Source of the DNA: Candidatus Gastranaerophilales bacterium
Lineage (GTDB): Bacteria; Cyanobacteriota; Vampirovibrionia; Gastranaerophilales; Gastranaerophilaceae
Assembly: GCA_023662705.1 (NCBI GenBank)
Contig: JAMPIM010000037.1
Coordinates: 1 to 17,293 of the forward strand
Length of the DNA: 17,293 bases
Direction of reading: 5' to 3'
In this document: in pieces, positions 1-8,300 of the stretch
How the letters are laid out: every line of letters begins with the position of its first letter
Numbering within the stretch: position 1 is the first letter of the stretch
Notes under the pieces: generated by a model
What the model was told of the DNA's origin: nothing
The model's input: the letters and a program-made list of their open reading frames with translations, nothing else
Databases searched by the model: none
Program-made: the position numbers and the translations under genes

Positions 1-210
1 CTACCTTCTGGGTTAAGATGTAAAAAAGTTGTTACAAAGTGGAACGAAAATTTAAAAAGTTGTATTATAACCTTGTACTTGATTTCAAAACAATGTTTAC
101 CCTAAAACAGCGTAGGCGAAATCGCCCCAAGAGTATGAGGGGGTTATATTGCTTATTGCTTGCAATTTTGCAGGCTTAATAAGTGTGCAAAAAGCAGGCT
201 GGAGGTTCTT
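1..210. other. Left-edge non-coding stretch with a small hairpin
   Basis: No convincing gene lies here. One frame is open from base 1 to a TAA near 102 but has no start codon and an unremarkable composition, so it could at most be the tail of a gene beyond the edge. A perfect short hairpin, GGCGA-AA-TCGCC, sits at 115-126 and is followed by a C4/G5 pair that could form a competing stem. A TATTAT box at 63-68 could be a weak -10 for the next gene, but its -35 match is poor. Confidence 0.4.
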
Positions 211-582
211 ATGCGTCATTGCTGTCAGTTTAAGGCTGATGATATTTATTATTTAAAAGAAACTAATTTATATGTTACCCGCAAACTTTCTATAGGCTTT
301 TGTCCGATTTGTCAAAAACCCGTTGCGGAACTTGTTGAGATTCGTTTTGACGGAGCTATAACTCGTGATTATAAATCAGGACTACAAGCTAATGAGCTCG
401 CAATGAAACTCAAAGACGATATTATCTATTCAATGAAAGAATATAATTATCGTAAATTTAAATCAAAACCTTTTGGTTGGAAATACGGTGTAAACAAGTC
501 CGTAAATATTCGAGGCGAAGAACGTGTAAGGCAGTATGCCTGTGATTTTTACGGTAATAAAGAAATTATTAAAACAGTTTAA
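211..582 (+). CDS. Small phage protein with a CPxC zinc-site motif
   Basis: This 123-residue protein is not a family I can name. The ATG at 211 is chosen because a perfect GGAGG lies five bases upstream; an in-frame TTG at 160 has no ribosome binding site. The N-terminus carries two adjacent cysteines (residues 4-5), then FCPICQKPV at about residues 31-39. That motif looks like one half of a zinc knuckle, and a further cysteine lies near the C-terminus (QYACDFYG). The rest is basic and hydrophilic, with no membrane segment or signal peptide. It is followed by a strong terminator-like structure, so it ends its own transcription unit just before the small-terminase-like gene. The zinc-binding role is inferred from motif spacing only. 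Confidence 0.6.
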   Translation: MRHCCQFKADDIYYLKETNLYVTRKLSIGFCPICQKPVAELVEIRFDGAITRDYKSGLQANELAMKLKDDIIYSMKEYNYRKFKSKPFGWKYGVNKSVNIRGEERVRQYACDFYGNKEIIKTV

Positions 583-606
583 AATCTCTATTTCATCTAT
601 TTCTCC

Positions 607-679
607 GGGGCGCAATTTTTCACCTTTCTCTCGGGGGTATATTTACCCTTACTACTCCTTGCGCCCCTCTTCTTTTTTT
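607..679 (+). terminator. Branched rho-independent terminator
   Basis: A perfect 9-bp outer stem pairs GGGGCGCAA (607-615) with TTGCGCCCC (659-667). A second hairpin, GGGTA-TATT-TACCC (635-648), lies inside the loop. A T-rich run (TCTTCTTTTTTT) follows at once. The layout fits a terminator for the 211-582 gene. The 43-base loop with its own hairpin is larger than usual and could be a regulated structure. Confidence 0.7.
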
Positions 680-690
680 AAGGAATAATT

Positions 691-993
691 ATGGTTAAAA
701 AAAATATTAAAAATAAAAAACAGGATGTTAATAATAAGCATATCGAATTTTATGACAAGACTTTAGATATTTTGGGGTTTATTCTGGATGAATTTTCTCA
801 AGAACTTACAAGAGCTGATATAGAATTCTTAGAAATGCCGAAAAATTCTATTGCAACTTTGGATTTCTTGATTTCTTCCGTTATCAAGGTTCAAAAGGGA
901 CAAAGGCTGGCACTGGGTCTTGATGAAGAAGAGCTTCAAGATACATCTCCGCAGATTAATATTATTGAAGGGATAAATGAGAATAAAATATAG
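691..993 (+). CDS. Possible terminase small subunit
   Basis: The product has 100 residues: a lysine/asparagine-rich basic N-terminus (residues 1-15), a predicted helical core, and an acidic C-terminus. The segment from about residue 58 (TLDFLISSVIKVQKGQRLALGLDEEE) resembles the region after the DNA-binding helices in small terminase subunits of gut podoviruses, as I remember them. Size and position upstream of a portal also fit that role: recognising packaging sites and loading the large subunit. No large subunit follows, which is unusual. An AAGGA precedes the ATG by about seven bases. The assignment is tentative; a generic helical phage protein is the alternative. Confidence 0.45.
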   Translation: MVKKNIKNKKQDVNNKHIEFYDKTLDILGFILDEFSQELTRADIEFLEMPKNSIATLDFLISSVIKVQKGQRLALGLDEEELQDTSPQINIIEGINENKI

Positions 994-1044
994 TTGAAAA
1001 ATTTTTACTATGATGTTATCCTTGAATTGTTAAAAGGAGAATGT

Positions 1045-2295
1045 ATGAAAAAAGTTTTAGTGTTTATTGCGGTGTGTTTGCTCTTTAATACATCTGCTTA
1101 TGCAAAAGATTATGCCAAAATTCAGTTAAAAGAGCTGGAAAAAGCCCAAAAGTATAACACAACAGACAAGTATTATGCTGATTATTCAAAATCTTTAAGC
1201 AATATTCCTTCTGTGGAAATTAAAGACCCTAAATTAATCAAACTCAGCGGATATGAATTTGTTTCTGCTGATAACCTTAAGGCTAAGGCCGCAGAAGATA
1301 ATCTTAAATATATGAAAATAAAATCTAGCTTGTATGGCAAAAAAGCAGATAACTATAATGCACAGGCGTATGGTGATGATTTTTATAAGATTTACAGGAT
1401 TGCAGAACGTATTATTCGCGCAAATAATTTAGACTATATAAACTGGCGTATAGTGTTACAGAAAGATACCGATTTTAATGCGTATTCAAGCCAAATGAAC
1501 TGTATTACAATTAACACCGGTGCGTATGATACTTTTTCATCAAATGACGATGCGCTTGCTTTGCTAATCGGTCACGAGATGGCGCACTCTCTATTGGGGC
1601 ATTATGCCAGAACCGCACAGCATATTAAACGATTAAACAGATGTGATAATAAGGAAACTCCGCTTGCTTATCTGATTGCTAAAAGACGTTATTTATCTGA
1701 TTCTAAAAAAATGGAATACGCTGCGGATACCACCGGTGCAATTCTGGTTGCAAGAGCAAGCTATAACTTATCAAATGCAAAAGATTTGATTTCGTTTCTA
1801 AATACTATTGATGATGGAAGTGAGTTTGGAAATTCTCATCCTAATGCAAAACATCGTCTCGAAAATTTTGAAGATTCAAGAAAATATTTTCTTGAAAGTG
1901 AGTGGAAAAAGCAAGGAATCTATAACGCTTACAAATCAGATGTTTTAATGCCGAAGCTTTCATCTGACAGAAAATCTATTGTAATTCCAAAATCAACAGG
2001 TAAAACTGCTGATAACTCATATAAAAAAGAAATGATTAGTGATTTTTTAACACGACATGCATACAAATCTTATATAAACGGTGAGTTTAAAAACGCAGAA
2101 AAGTATTTTGGGAAATTATTAGATTTAGATAAAAATAATCCTGTTGCATTTTTATACTTCTCATATACTGAAGAATGTTTGTACAAACAAACAGGCAATG
2201 AAAAGTATTTGCAGAACGCAAAGGCATTTGCAAATTATGCACAAAGACTTGCTCCGAATGATAAACATATTAAAGAGCAGATAGAAGCCTTGTAA
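1045..2295 (+). CDS. Secreted M48-family zinc metalloprotease with TPR-like tail
   Basis: The 416-residue protein begins with a clear signal peptide (residues 1-20, ending SAYA), so it is exported. The zinc protease site is HEMAH at residues 177-181 (the HExxH motif), with the third ligand expected at E224 in EYAAD. This is the pattern of M48 peptidases of the BepA/Oma1 type. Residues from about 330 to the end form paired helices resembling one or two TPR units, as in BepA-like proteins that handle outer-membrane proteins. The start at 1045 is preferred because AAAAGGAG lies just upstream and the signal peptide begins there; an in-frame TTG at 994 would add 17 residues. A strong terminator follows. 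It is not a typical phage gene. It sits where the large terminase would be expected, so it is probably host-derived cargo. Confidence 0.85.
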   Translation: MKKVLVFIAVCLLFNTSAYAKDYAKIQLKELEKAQKYNTTDKYYADYSKSLSNIPSVEIKDPKLIKLSGYEFVSADNLKAKAAEDNLKYMKIKSSLYGKKADNYNAQAYGDDFYKIYRIAERIIRANNLDYINWRIVLQKDTDFNAYSSQMNCITINTGAYDTFSSNDDALALLIGHEMAHSLLGHYARTAQHIKRLNRCDNKETPLAYLIAKRRYLSDSKKMEYAADTTGAILVARASYNLSNAKDLISFLNTIDDGSEFGNSHPNAKHRLENFEDSRKYFLESEWKKQGIYNAYKSDVLMPKLSSDRKSIVIPKSTGKTADNSYKKEMISDFLTRHAYKSYINGEFKNAEKYFGKLLDLDKNNPVAFLYFSYTEECLYKQTGNEKYLQNAKAFANYAQRLAPNDKHIKEQIEAL

Positions 2296-2311
2296 ATTTT
2301 TTTTAGTATTA

Positions 2312-2343
2312 TCGGGTGCGCGGAACGCGCACCCGATTTTCTT
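2312..2343 (+). terminator. Rho-independent terminator after the M48 protease gene
   Basis: A perfect 11-bp GC-rich stem (TCGGGTGCGCG, 2312-2322, pairing with 2326-2336) closes a GAA loop and is followed by TTTTCTTT. It lies 16 bases after the protease stop and makes that gene a separate transcription unit. Confidence 0.9.
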
Positions 2344-2353
2344 TGGAGGTTTT

Positions 2354-2746
2354 ATGATAAAAGTTTATATTCCTACTGATTTTGAGTTTAAGAAATATGA
2401 GGATGAACTCAGGGTTTTGTATGAGAAAAATCAGGAAAAAATTTGTGATACAAATTCGTTTGATTTTATTCGTGACAATACTTTGTTTTATATGTTTGTT
2501 AATAACGATTCTTTAATCGGTGCCATTTATTATTTTATGGATAATGATTTACTTTTTCTAAACGGGTTTGCGAAACCCAAGGGACATTCCTTGAATCTTC
2601 GCTGTTTACTCATTTCTCTTAGTTGGTTTAATACTGACATTTATGCAGAAGCCCAGAATCGGGCTTCTGCTCTTTGTTTATTAAAATGCGGATTTAAGCG
2701 TGTTAAAGACAAGTTGTTTGTGTTTAAGCAAATTGGGAATTATTAA
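2354..2746 (+). CDS. GNAT-like acyltransferase fold protein, phage type
   Basis: The protein has 130 residues and a perfect GGAGG before the ATG. The C-terminal part reads AEAQNRASALCLLKCGFKRV at about residues 97-116. This matches the end of the GNAT fold, where an asparagine-containing loop and the 'GF' strand complete the acyl-CoA site. The central segment (SLIGAIYYFMD) fits strand 4. The length is close to small GNAT-related proteins of podoviruses, such as the T7 internal virion protein A family, but kinship to T7 gp13 is not shown here. Enzymatic activity is uncertain because a clear R/QxxGxG/A pyrophosphate loop is not visible. Its last 23 bases overlap the 3' end of the convergent minus-strand gene. 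Confidence 0.6.
   Translation: MIKVYIPTDFEFKKYEDELRVLYEKNQEKICDTNSFDFIRDNTLFYMFVNNDSLIGAIYYFMDNDLLFLNGFAKPKGHSLNLRCLLISLSWFNTDIYAEAQNRASALCLLKCGFKRVKDKLFVFKQIGNY
2645..2670. other. Perfect inverted repeat inside the GNAT-like gene
   Basis: GCAGAAGCCC (2645-2654) pairs perfectly with 2661-2670 around a six-base loop, and TCTTTGTTTA follows on the + strand. It encodes part of the AEAQNRASA segment, so coding constraint may explain part of it. It also lies just past the stop of the convergent minus-strand gene and could help end either transcript. Confidence 0.5.
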
Positions 2747-5561
2747 TTCTCAGCATTGTGTATTTATCTATTTCAGAAGCATCTTCATCAGAGTTTAAGA
2801 TAAACATAAATTCTTCTTTATCAAGAGCTTTATCATCCATAATACAATCATAATAATAGTCAATTAGTTCATTGTTGAGTTCTCTGGCTGTATCTTCGCT
2901 GCGATAAAGAATTATTTTGCTTTTTGGTTGTACAGAGAATGTTTCGTTCAGCAAGGAGGATTCTATTGTAATTTTTTCATTACGATATTTTTTGATAGTA
3001 GATGTGCATTCTATTGTTTCCAATAATTCTTCCAGTGTTAGAGCATAAACTTTTGGTTCACCTGTAGCTTTGTATAATGCATCTGCAAGTGTTTGTTCAA
3101 TACTCAAAAATGCAAATGAATTGAATTGAGTTAACAAGCTTCTGTCTATAAATAAAGTTTTAGCAATTGTTTCACTGCTTGATTTGATACGTTGACAGTA
3201 TGCTTCTTCAAAATCACTCAGACTTATTTGCGGATAGTTTCTCAAAAGTCTGTCAATTTCAATTATGTAGCTTTCAAATATAGGTTTTGGAAGAAAACTG
3301 TATTTGTTTTTTAATTTATTATTAATAGTATTAATCCTGTTTTCTCTTATAAAATCGGAGTCGCTTTGTACTGATAAAGTAACTTTTTCGAATGGAAAAT
3401 CACTCGGTAAATTATATAAGAATTTTTTTGCAAATGCTTTCTTTGCTGCAATCGGATGCGGGTCGCCAACAGCAAAAATAATTTCACAGCTGTTTCCGTA
3501 TAGAGCAACATAATTGATTAAAAATTCTTTTATATCATTTAACTCTTTCGGAGATTCGATTTCATTCATATTGAATCTGAAATATTGATCAACAATCATT
3601 TCTGCGTCGTCTTCATTCAATCGTTCTTTATAATGAGAATAAAGTTTTGCAATCTCGTCAGAGTTAATATTTCGATTTTTGATAGGCATATTGATTTCTT
3701 TTTCGAGTTTTAATGAACCGATTGCAATGTACGGATAATCTTTTTTTATTTGGCTTAATGCCATTTTGCAATCAGCTTGCGACATTAGATAAACTCTTGA
3801 GTCTTCGGTGCATTTGTAAAGAATATCTGCCAAAGCGGCTTCTAGCGCGCGATTCATTCTTGCTCCGTTTGGCAATTCCGTATCGTTGATTTTATTAATG
3901 TTTATATAATCTTCAACCCCCATATCTTCTTTATTTATTGCTTTTGTCCAAGAAATAACCTGTTCTTCTGTTAAATCTGTAAGAGCTGTGTTAAAAAAAT
4001 CTCTTAAATATTGTACAGGTAACAGTTGAGTGTCTAAATCTGCCTGACGGCAATATGAGTTAATAAAATTTTGGAGATATTCCGGAAAATTATTGAATTC
4101 GTCTTCCGAGAAAATTTCTTTATGGTTTTTGATTTGTTCAGAAACTTCTTTTTCTCTTTGGGCGCGTGCTTTCATAATATCACGTTTAAGATTGTCAAAT
4201 CTGCCGTTTTCTACAGCATCTTTAACTTTATCGTGAGCTTCGTGGATTGCAGCTCCCCAACGGTCTGCAAATTCCGGGTTATTTGCCCAAAAATCGGTCA
4301 TAATTTGAGAAAGATGATTGTTGAATTCTTCTGAGCCGTAAATTGCATCAAGCGGTTTGTCGATATGTCCTTTTTTCATTGCGATTGAAAGAGCTGCAAG
4401 GATGTCAGGATTTTTGTTCCAAGCATCAATCATTGCATATCTGATTGGCTCGGAAGCGGCTTTTAAACCGTTAATATATTCGGTGCGTTCCTGCGCGGAC
4501 ATTGAGTTCCACCATTCTGCACGTTTTTGTTCACGTTTCATTTCGATTCGTTTTTTGTCAAATTCGGTCAGGCTTTCCATAAATAATTTTAAATTGTTTC
4601 CAGCCCAGATTTTAAACAAATCATCACGACTTAGGCTTGTGTCAATTTTTTCGCGTTTTTCTTTTGGTGTTTGTTCTGATTTTGTCGCGGTTTCAGTTTT
4701 TTTTGATTTGTGTACTTTACCGATTTCAGAACTGTTGAACTTTTTGAGCATATCTAATTCGTTCATTTGCTCTGCAATCATATCTAATTTTTCGCTTCTG
4801 GTCATTGAATTCCACCAGGTTTCAAACTTTTCAACGCTCTTTCTGTTGCGTGCGGTACGTTCTTCTAATGGCATTGAATCCCAGAAGTTGCGGCTTGCAA
4901 TTGAGATTTTTTCGCCGACCATATCAGAATAACCGAGACGTGTATATCTTAAGGATTGCATATATTCGGCTTCAGGCATTTTAATCCCAAGGGCTTTAAG
5001 AGTGCTCGGGTGAATAAACTGCCCGTTTTCTTTTTCGTCATACATTGCTCTAAATTCAGGATTTATTTCTTTGTCTAAATCCTGATTTATTTCATCGAGG
5101 GTTTTGCTTTCAAGAAAAATCTTTTTTAGAAGCCAAACAGTGAAGTTTTCGTTGTTGTTTAAGATTCCCTGCTCACAAACTTTAAGCAGCTCTTTGTTTT
5201 CTCTGTAAATTCCAAGAATCCCTCTTGTTGCTTTGGTTTCGTCAGTTTCTTTTAAGTTGCTGAATAATTCTTCTTCCGGAAATGCGGTTTGAACGGCAGC
5301 AACACTTGTTGCGCCAATCAGCCCTGCAAAAGCACTTTTTTGAGTATATAGCGGAGTTTGAGATGTTTTATCGGCAAGGTTTTCTATATATGTTTTTACT
5401 GTTTTAGGCATTCTATCTGCATTTGTTTCGTAAAAACGGGTGAGGCCTTTATCTACTCTGGCTTCAAACGGTATATTCATTGGGTTTGGAGCTTCTTCTT
5501 GTTTAGGGTTATTAAGATTGTAATTATATTTTGGCAAAATAGCGATTTTTTGTATTCTCAT
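2724..5561 (-). CDS. Large repeat-containing hypothetical protein, host-like cargo
   Basis: This 945-residue protein runs against all neighbours and has a good AAAGGA site upstream of its ATG. I cannot assign a function. It has a short N-terminal extension ending in NIPFEARVDKG (residues 29-39). Three tryptophan motifs follow, NFWDSMPLEER, WWNSMTRSEK and WWNSMSAQER, near residues 225, 248 and 349. A charged, probably coiled region (about 265-480) comes next. The C-terminal half holds an internal duplication: LADILYKCTEDSRVY near residue 575 and LADALYKATGEPKVY near 824. No signal peptide, membrane segment or catalytic motif is evident. The N-terminal style reminds me of proteins from Gastranaerophilales genomes, which suggests a host gene carried by the phage; this is memory, not a search. 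Confidence 0.8.
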   Translation of the reverse strand: MRIQKIAILPKYNYNLNNPKQEEAPNPMNIPFEARVDKGLTRFYETNADRMPKTVKTYIENLADKTSQTPLYTQKSAFAGLIGATSVAAVQTAFPEEELFSNLKETDETKATRGILGIYRENKELLKVCEQGILNNNENFTVWLLKKIFLESKTLDEINQDLDKEINPEFRAMYDEKENGQFIHPSTLKALGIKMPEAEYMQSLRYTRLGYSDMVGEKISIASRNFWDSMPLEERTARNRKSVEKFETWWNSMTRSEKLDMIAEQMNELDMLKKFNSSEIGKVHKSKKTETATKSEQTPKEKREKIDTSLSRDDLFKIWAGNNLKLFMESLTEFDKKRIEMKREQKRAEWWNSMSAQERTEYINGLKAASEPIRYAMIDAWNKNPDILAALSIAMKKGHIDKPLDAIYGSEEFNNHLSQIMTDFWANNPEFADRWGAAIHEAHDKVKDAVENGRFDNLKRDIMKARAQREKEVSEQIKNHKEIFSEDEFNNFPEYLQNFINSYCRQADLDTQLLPVQYLRDFFNTALTDLTEEQVISWTKAINKEDMGVEDYININKINDTELPNGARMNRALEAALADILYKCTEDSRVYLMSQADCKMALSQIKKDYPYIAIGSLKLEKEINMPIKNRNINSDEIAKLYSHYKERLNEDDAEMIVDQYFRFNMNEIESPKELNDIKEFLINYVALYGNSCEIIFAVGDPHPIAAKKAFAKKFLYNLPSDFPFEKVTLSVQSDSDFIRENRINTINNKLKNKYSFLPKPIFESYIIEIDRLLRNYPQISLSDFEEAYCQRIKSSSETIAKTLFIDRSLLTQFNSFAFLSIEQTLADALYKATGEPKVYALTLEELLETIECTSTIKKYRNEKITIESSLLNETFSVQPKSKIILYRSEDTARELNNELIDYYYDCIMDDKALDKEEFMFILNSDEDASEIDKYTMLRINNSQFA

Positions 5562-5655
5562 TGATTCATTCCTTTATCATGTCCGAATATATTAAACCCG
5601 CTAAAAATAAAATTTGTTAGTTATTTGGGCTATAGCCCGGAAAGGAAAAATTTAT
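5562..5655. promoter_or_regulatory. Divergent intergenic region before the portal gene
   Basis: This gap separates the leftward 945-residue gene from the rightward portal and must contain the leftward promoter. It carries the palindrome GGGC-TATA-GCCC at 5627-5638, directly before the portal's GGAAAGGA site, where it could affect translation. No convincing -35/-10 pair stands out on either strand. Confidence 0.4.
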
Positions 5656-7461
5656 ATGTCATTCGAGTACATTATTGAAAAAGACAATTCTGTTAAAAAA
5701 CTTACCGAGGATGAAGAAAATAAATTGGTGAAACAAATTTCATCAACTTTTGCATCTTTAAACTCGCAAAGAGCTGCCAATTTAGAAATGGCTTCTAATC
5801 TTGCAAACGAAATCTTTTTTAAAAACGATTTTAAATCACTGCGTGATAAAAACCAAAAATGGAAAGCTAAGGTAAAAATGTGCAAAACATTTATGTTCTA
5901 TCAAACCCTCAAAGCTTTTATATGGAGAAATACTTATGCTAATGTTAATTCAATGTTCGATGTCTCAGGAGAAAACAGAGATGCAAACAATATGTCCAAC
6001 AAACAAAAAGCAATGTTGGTGGACATCTTTGAAAAAATGGATTTCCAGAAAACCTGTGACAAAGTTATCGATAACGCTTTACTTTTTGGAGAATTGATTT
6101 CTTTTACCGCTTGGAAAAAGAATTATGAAGAATATCGCCGTCCTATTGAATTCTTTCAAAACATTTTTTCTCAGGATTTTATTAAACTTCCGAAAATTAT
6201 GGAAGCTATTAAGCAGGGTAAAAATTATTGGGTTGATACCAAAAAGATTTATGACAATCCTTATGTTTATCCCGTGAATCCTTCGGATTTGGTTTTTGAT
6301 ACTGCTCAGGTTGATAACTGGGATAATTGTCCGAAAATTTACAGAAGTTTTAAAACACCTTCTGATATTATTAATAATCAGTATTATGACTTGAATGATG
6401 AACAAAAAGAAATAATTGTTTCGCTTGTCAATAATTCTGACTCAAACAGAGTTCGTTCAGATTATAATACCCGCGTTGTAAATGAAGATGTTGTTAATGG
6501 TTCAACAATTGAAGTGCTGGAACATTGGGGAGATTTGAAGCTTCCAAACGGTAAAATATTGAAAAACTGGCATGCGGTAATTGTCGGAAGAAAGTTCCTT
6601 GTTGAATTTGGTAAGAATGAAAGGATTATAAATCCGTTTTCTTATGGCGCATTTATAACAGACCCTGAAACAAAACGCGGTATCAGTCCTTTGTATTGTG
6701 TTCTTTCTCTTGCTCTGTTTCAGGAGGATTTGTTAAACAGAACCTGTAATTTACAATCATTGAACGAGAATCCGCCGCTTCTTGCTCCGGAAGGTTTCTT
6801 TGACGAGGACGAGATTGAACTTTATCCCGGGAAGATTATTGAGTATGGTGATAATTTGAGCCCGACAGCAGCTTTTCAGCAAATGAGCTTTAATCCGACT
6901 GTGTTCTTGCAGGATATTTCATTCCTGAATGATTTGATGGCAGAAGTTTCGGGAATATTTCCTAACATGGTTGGAGCGGTTGAATCAACAGGTGCAAAAA
7001 CCGCAACAGAGATTAATACTAAATCTCAGGGGCAAATGACAAGATTATCTATGCTTGTAGATACCATTAATCAAGACTTTATTCTTCCAAATGTAGAAAA
7101 AGTTGCAAAATTGTGTGCGGATTTTAAATCGGGTGTTGAAACAGTCTTTTTGAATAAAGAAAATCAGCCTGAGAATATTGAAATTGATGATGAGGTTCGT
7201 CAGGCTGAGTATAAATATACTTACTCTGATTCATCAAACTCAACCTTAAAATCAGAACAGGCTGATATGCTGGTTGTTGCTGTTGAGAAATTTGCCCAGA
7301 AGCTTAGTCTGAATCTGGAAGAGATATTCTTGTGGTACTTTGAGCAAAAAGGTGTTGATAATCCTGAACGCTTTCTTGCACAGCAAGTACAATCAGGCGG
7401 TATAGAGCTGCCGCAATTCCCGCAGATTATAGAAGGTGATGAATCACAAAGATTATTATAA
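5656..7461 (+). CDS. Portal (head-tail connector) protein, T7-like type
   Basis: The 601-residue product is most likely the dodecameric portal through which DNA is packaged and ejected. From residue 446 it reads TGAKTATEINTKSQGQMTRL, the 'TATEI' signature of T7-type portals, followed by a long helix (LVDTINQDFILPNVEKVAKL) expected in the stem/crown region. The length fits podovirus portals (about 520-720 residues). The ATG at 5656 follows GGAAAGGA; an in-frame TTG at 5614 adds 14 residues upstream of the ribosome site and is rejected. The C-terminus (ELPQFPQIIEGDE) is acidic. Its last 23 bases overlap the next gene, suggesting coupled translation. No break is visible. Confidence 0.85.
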   Translation: MSFEYIIEKDNSVKKLTEDEENKLVKQISSTFASLNSQRAANLEMASNLANEIFFKNDFKSLRDKNQKWKAKVKMCKTFMFYQTLKAFIWRNTYANVNSMFDVSGENRDANNMSNKQKAMLVDIFEKMDFQKTCDKVIDNALLFGELISFTAWKKNYEEYRRPIEFFQNIFSQDFIKLPKIMEAIKQGKNYWVDTKKIYDNPYVYPVNPSDLVFDTAQVDNWDNCPKIYRSFKTPSDIINNQYYDLNDEQKEIIVSLVNNSDSNRVRSDYNTRVVNEDVVNGSTIEVLEHWGDLKLPNGKILKNWHAVIVGRKFLVEFGKNERIINPFSYGAFITDPETKRGISPLYCVLSLALFQEDLLNRTCNLQSLNENPPLLAPEGFFDEDEIELYPGKIIEYGDNLSPTAAFQQMSFNPTVFLQDISFLNDLMAEVSGIFPNMVGAVESTGAKTATEINTKSQGQMTRLSMLVDTINQDFILPNVEKVAKLCADFKSGVETVFLNKENQPENIEIDDEVRQAEYKYTYSDSSNSTLKSEQADMLVVAVEKFAQKLSLNLEEIFLWYFEQKGVDNPERFLAQQVQSGGIELPQFPQIIEGDESQRLL

Positions 7462-8224
7462 CTATGAATCAGATAATCGTGATATAGATTTGTTCAAGAA
7501 TGAACTTCCTTTGGCATATCAATATAACACAATCGGTGTTCCGAAGGATGATGAATTGACCTCCTCTCCCAATACATATCAGTATACAAACGCCAACGGA
7601 CAACTCCGTTGGCGTTCTGGGAGTAAAAGTACGGAAGAGTTGTTGGAAGAAGAGCGCCGACGTAATCAGGATGTACAGGCAGAAAACGAATCTGCTCAAA
7701 CTCAGTTAGGGGTTTCGTCCTCTCCGGACACTAGTGCTCCAGAAAATCCAAATCAAATAGATTCGTCAATAATGCAAGAGATAGAGCATGTTTTAAAGCC
7801 TTTGTCTGTCAAAGACAATATTGATGCTCCTATTATTGATGAGGCATCTCCTTATCTTTTAAAAGGAGAGGTTACAAAAGATGCGTTGCAACAAAATTTA
7901 TTTGAACAGTTAAGAACTCGTGTAAAGGATTTTGTAAATGCAGGATTTAATAAGGAAGATGATTTGAATTTCGATTTCCCTAGAACGCATAAAGACGCAG
8001 GAAATGCTGTCGATAGATATGCTTTTCTTTAACATGCTAAAATGATCGGGCATATTATGATGAAAAAGGACGCAAACATGGTAGATTTATAGATAATGTG
8101 GATTACGAGCAAAGACATCCTGATTCTCAAAAGGAACTTTTTAAGACATATTTTAATTTTGTCAGATGATTCAATAGAAGAATCTAACAAGAAAAATTTG
8201 TTACGGAAAATATTTAATAAATAA
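7439..8224 (+). pseudogene. Unidentified accessory gene after the portal, apparently broken by three frameshifts
   Basis: The first segment (ATG at 7439, stop at 8030-8032) encodes 197 residues that I cannot assign: a polar, serine/glutamate-rich N-terminal half, a helix-rich second half, and an end at ...NAVDRYAFL. Protein-like sequence continues in other frames: FNMLK just after the stop, then NDRAYYDEKGRKHGRF from 8041 to a stop at 8167, then SDDSIEESNKKNLLRK from 8162 to a TAA at 8222. The first two breaks fall in short T and A runs, and the third frame equals the first, so the shifts sum to a multiple of three. A terminator just after 8224 supports this as the original 3' end. Decay or assembly errors could explain it. 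The AGAAGG before the ATG sits very close (2 bases). Confidence 0.6.
7589..7616. other. Perfect 12-bp hairpin within coding sequence
   Basis: AACGCCAACGGA (7589-7600) pairs perfectly with 7605-7616 around a CAAC tetraloop. It encodes NANGQLRWR in the gene after the portal. A perfect 12-bp GC-rich stem is conspicuous in this AT-rich DNA. It could dampen expression of the accessory gene relative to the portal, but there is no T-run and its role is unknown. Confidence 0.55.
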
Positions 8225-8228
8225 CATT

Positions 8229-8262
8229 AAAAGTCTGTAGGTTTTATAACCTATAGACTTTT
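8229..8262 (+). terminator. Terminator closing the portal transcription unit
   Basis: A 15-bp stem with a single G-U mismatch (AAAAGTCTGTAGGTT, 8229-8243, with 8248-8262) closes a TTAT loop. A-runs on the left and T-runs on the right make it suitable in both directions. It lies right after the end of the broken accessory gene. Confidence 0.8.
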
Positions 8263-8300
8263 AAAAATCTTTAGTTTATGTTTGAATAAAAGGTGAATAT

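Noticed and set aside
160..210. TTG start extending the first gene by 17 residues
   Set aside because: No ribosome site precedes it, while GGAGG sits correctly before ATG 211.
994..1044. TTG start extending the M48 protease
   Set aside because: It would bury the signal peptide, and the ribosome site lies before ATG 1045.
3304..4932. Several + strand open frames opposite the 945-residue gene
   Set aside because: They lie inside a long, well-formed minus-strand gene and have antisense-type composition (phenylalanine, serine and cysteine rich) without ribosome sites.
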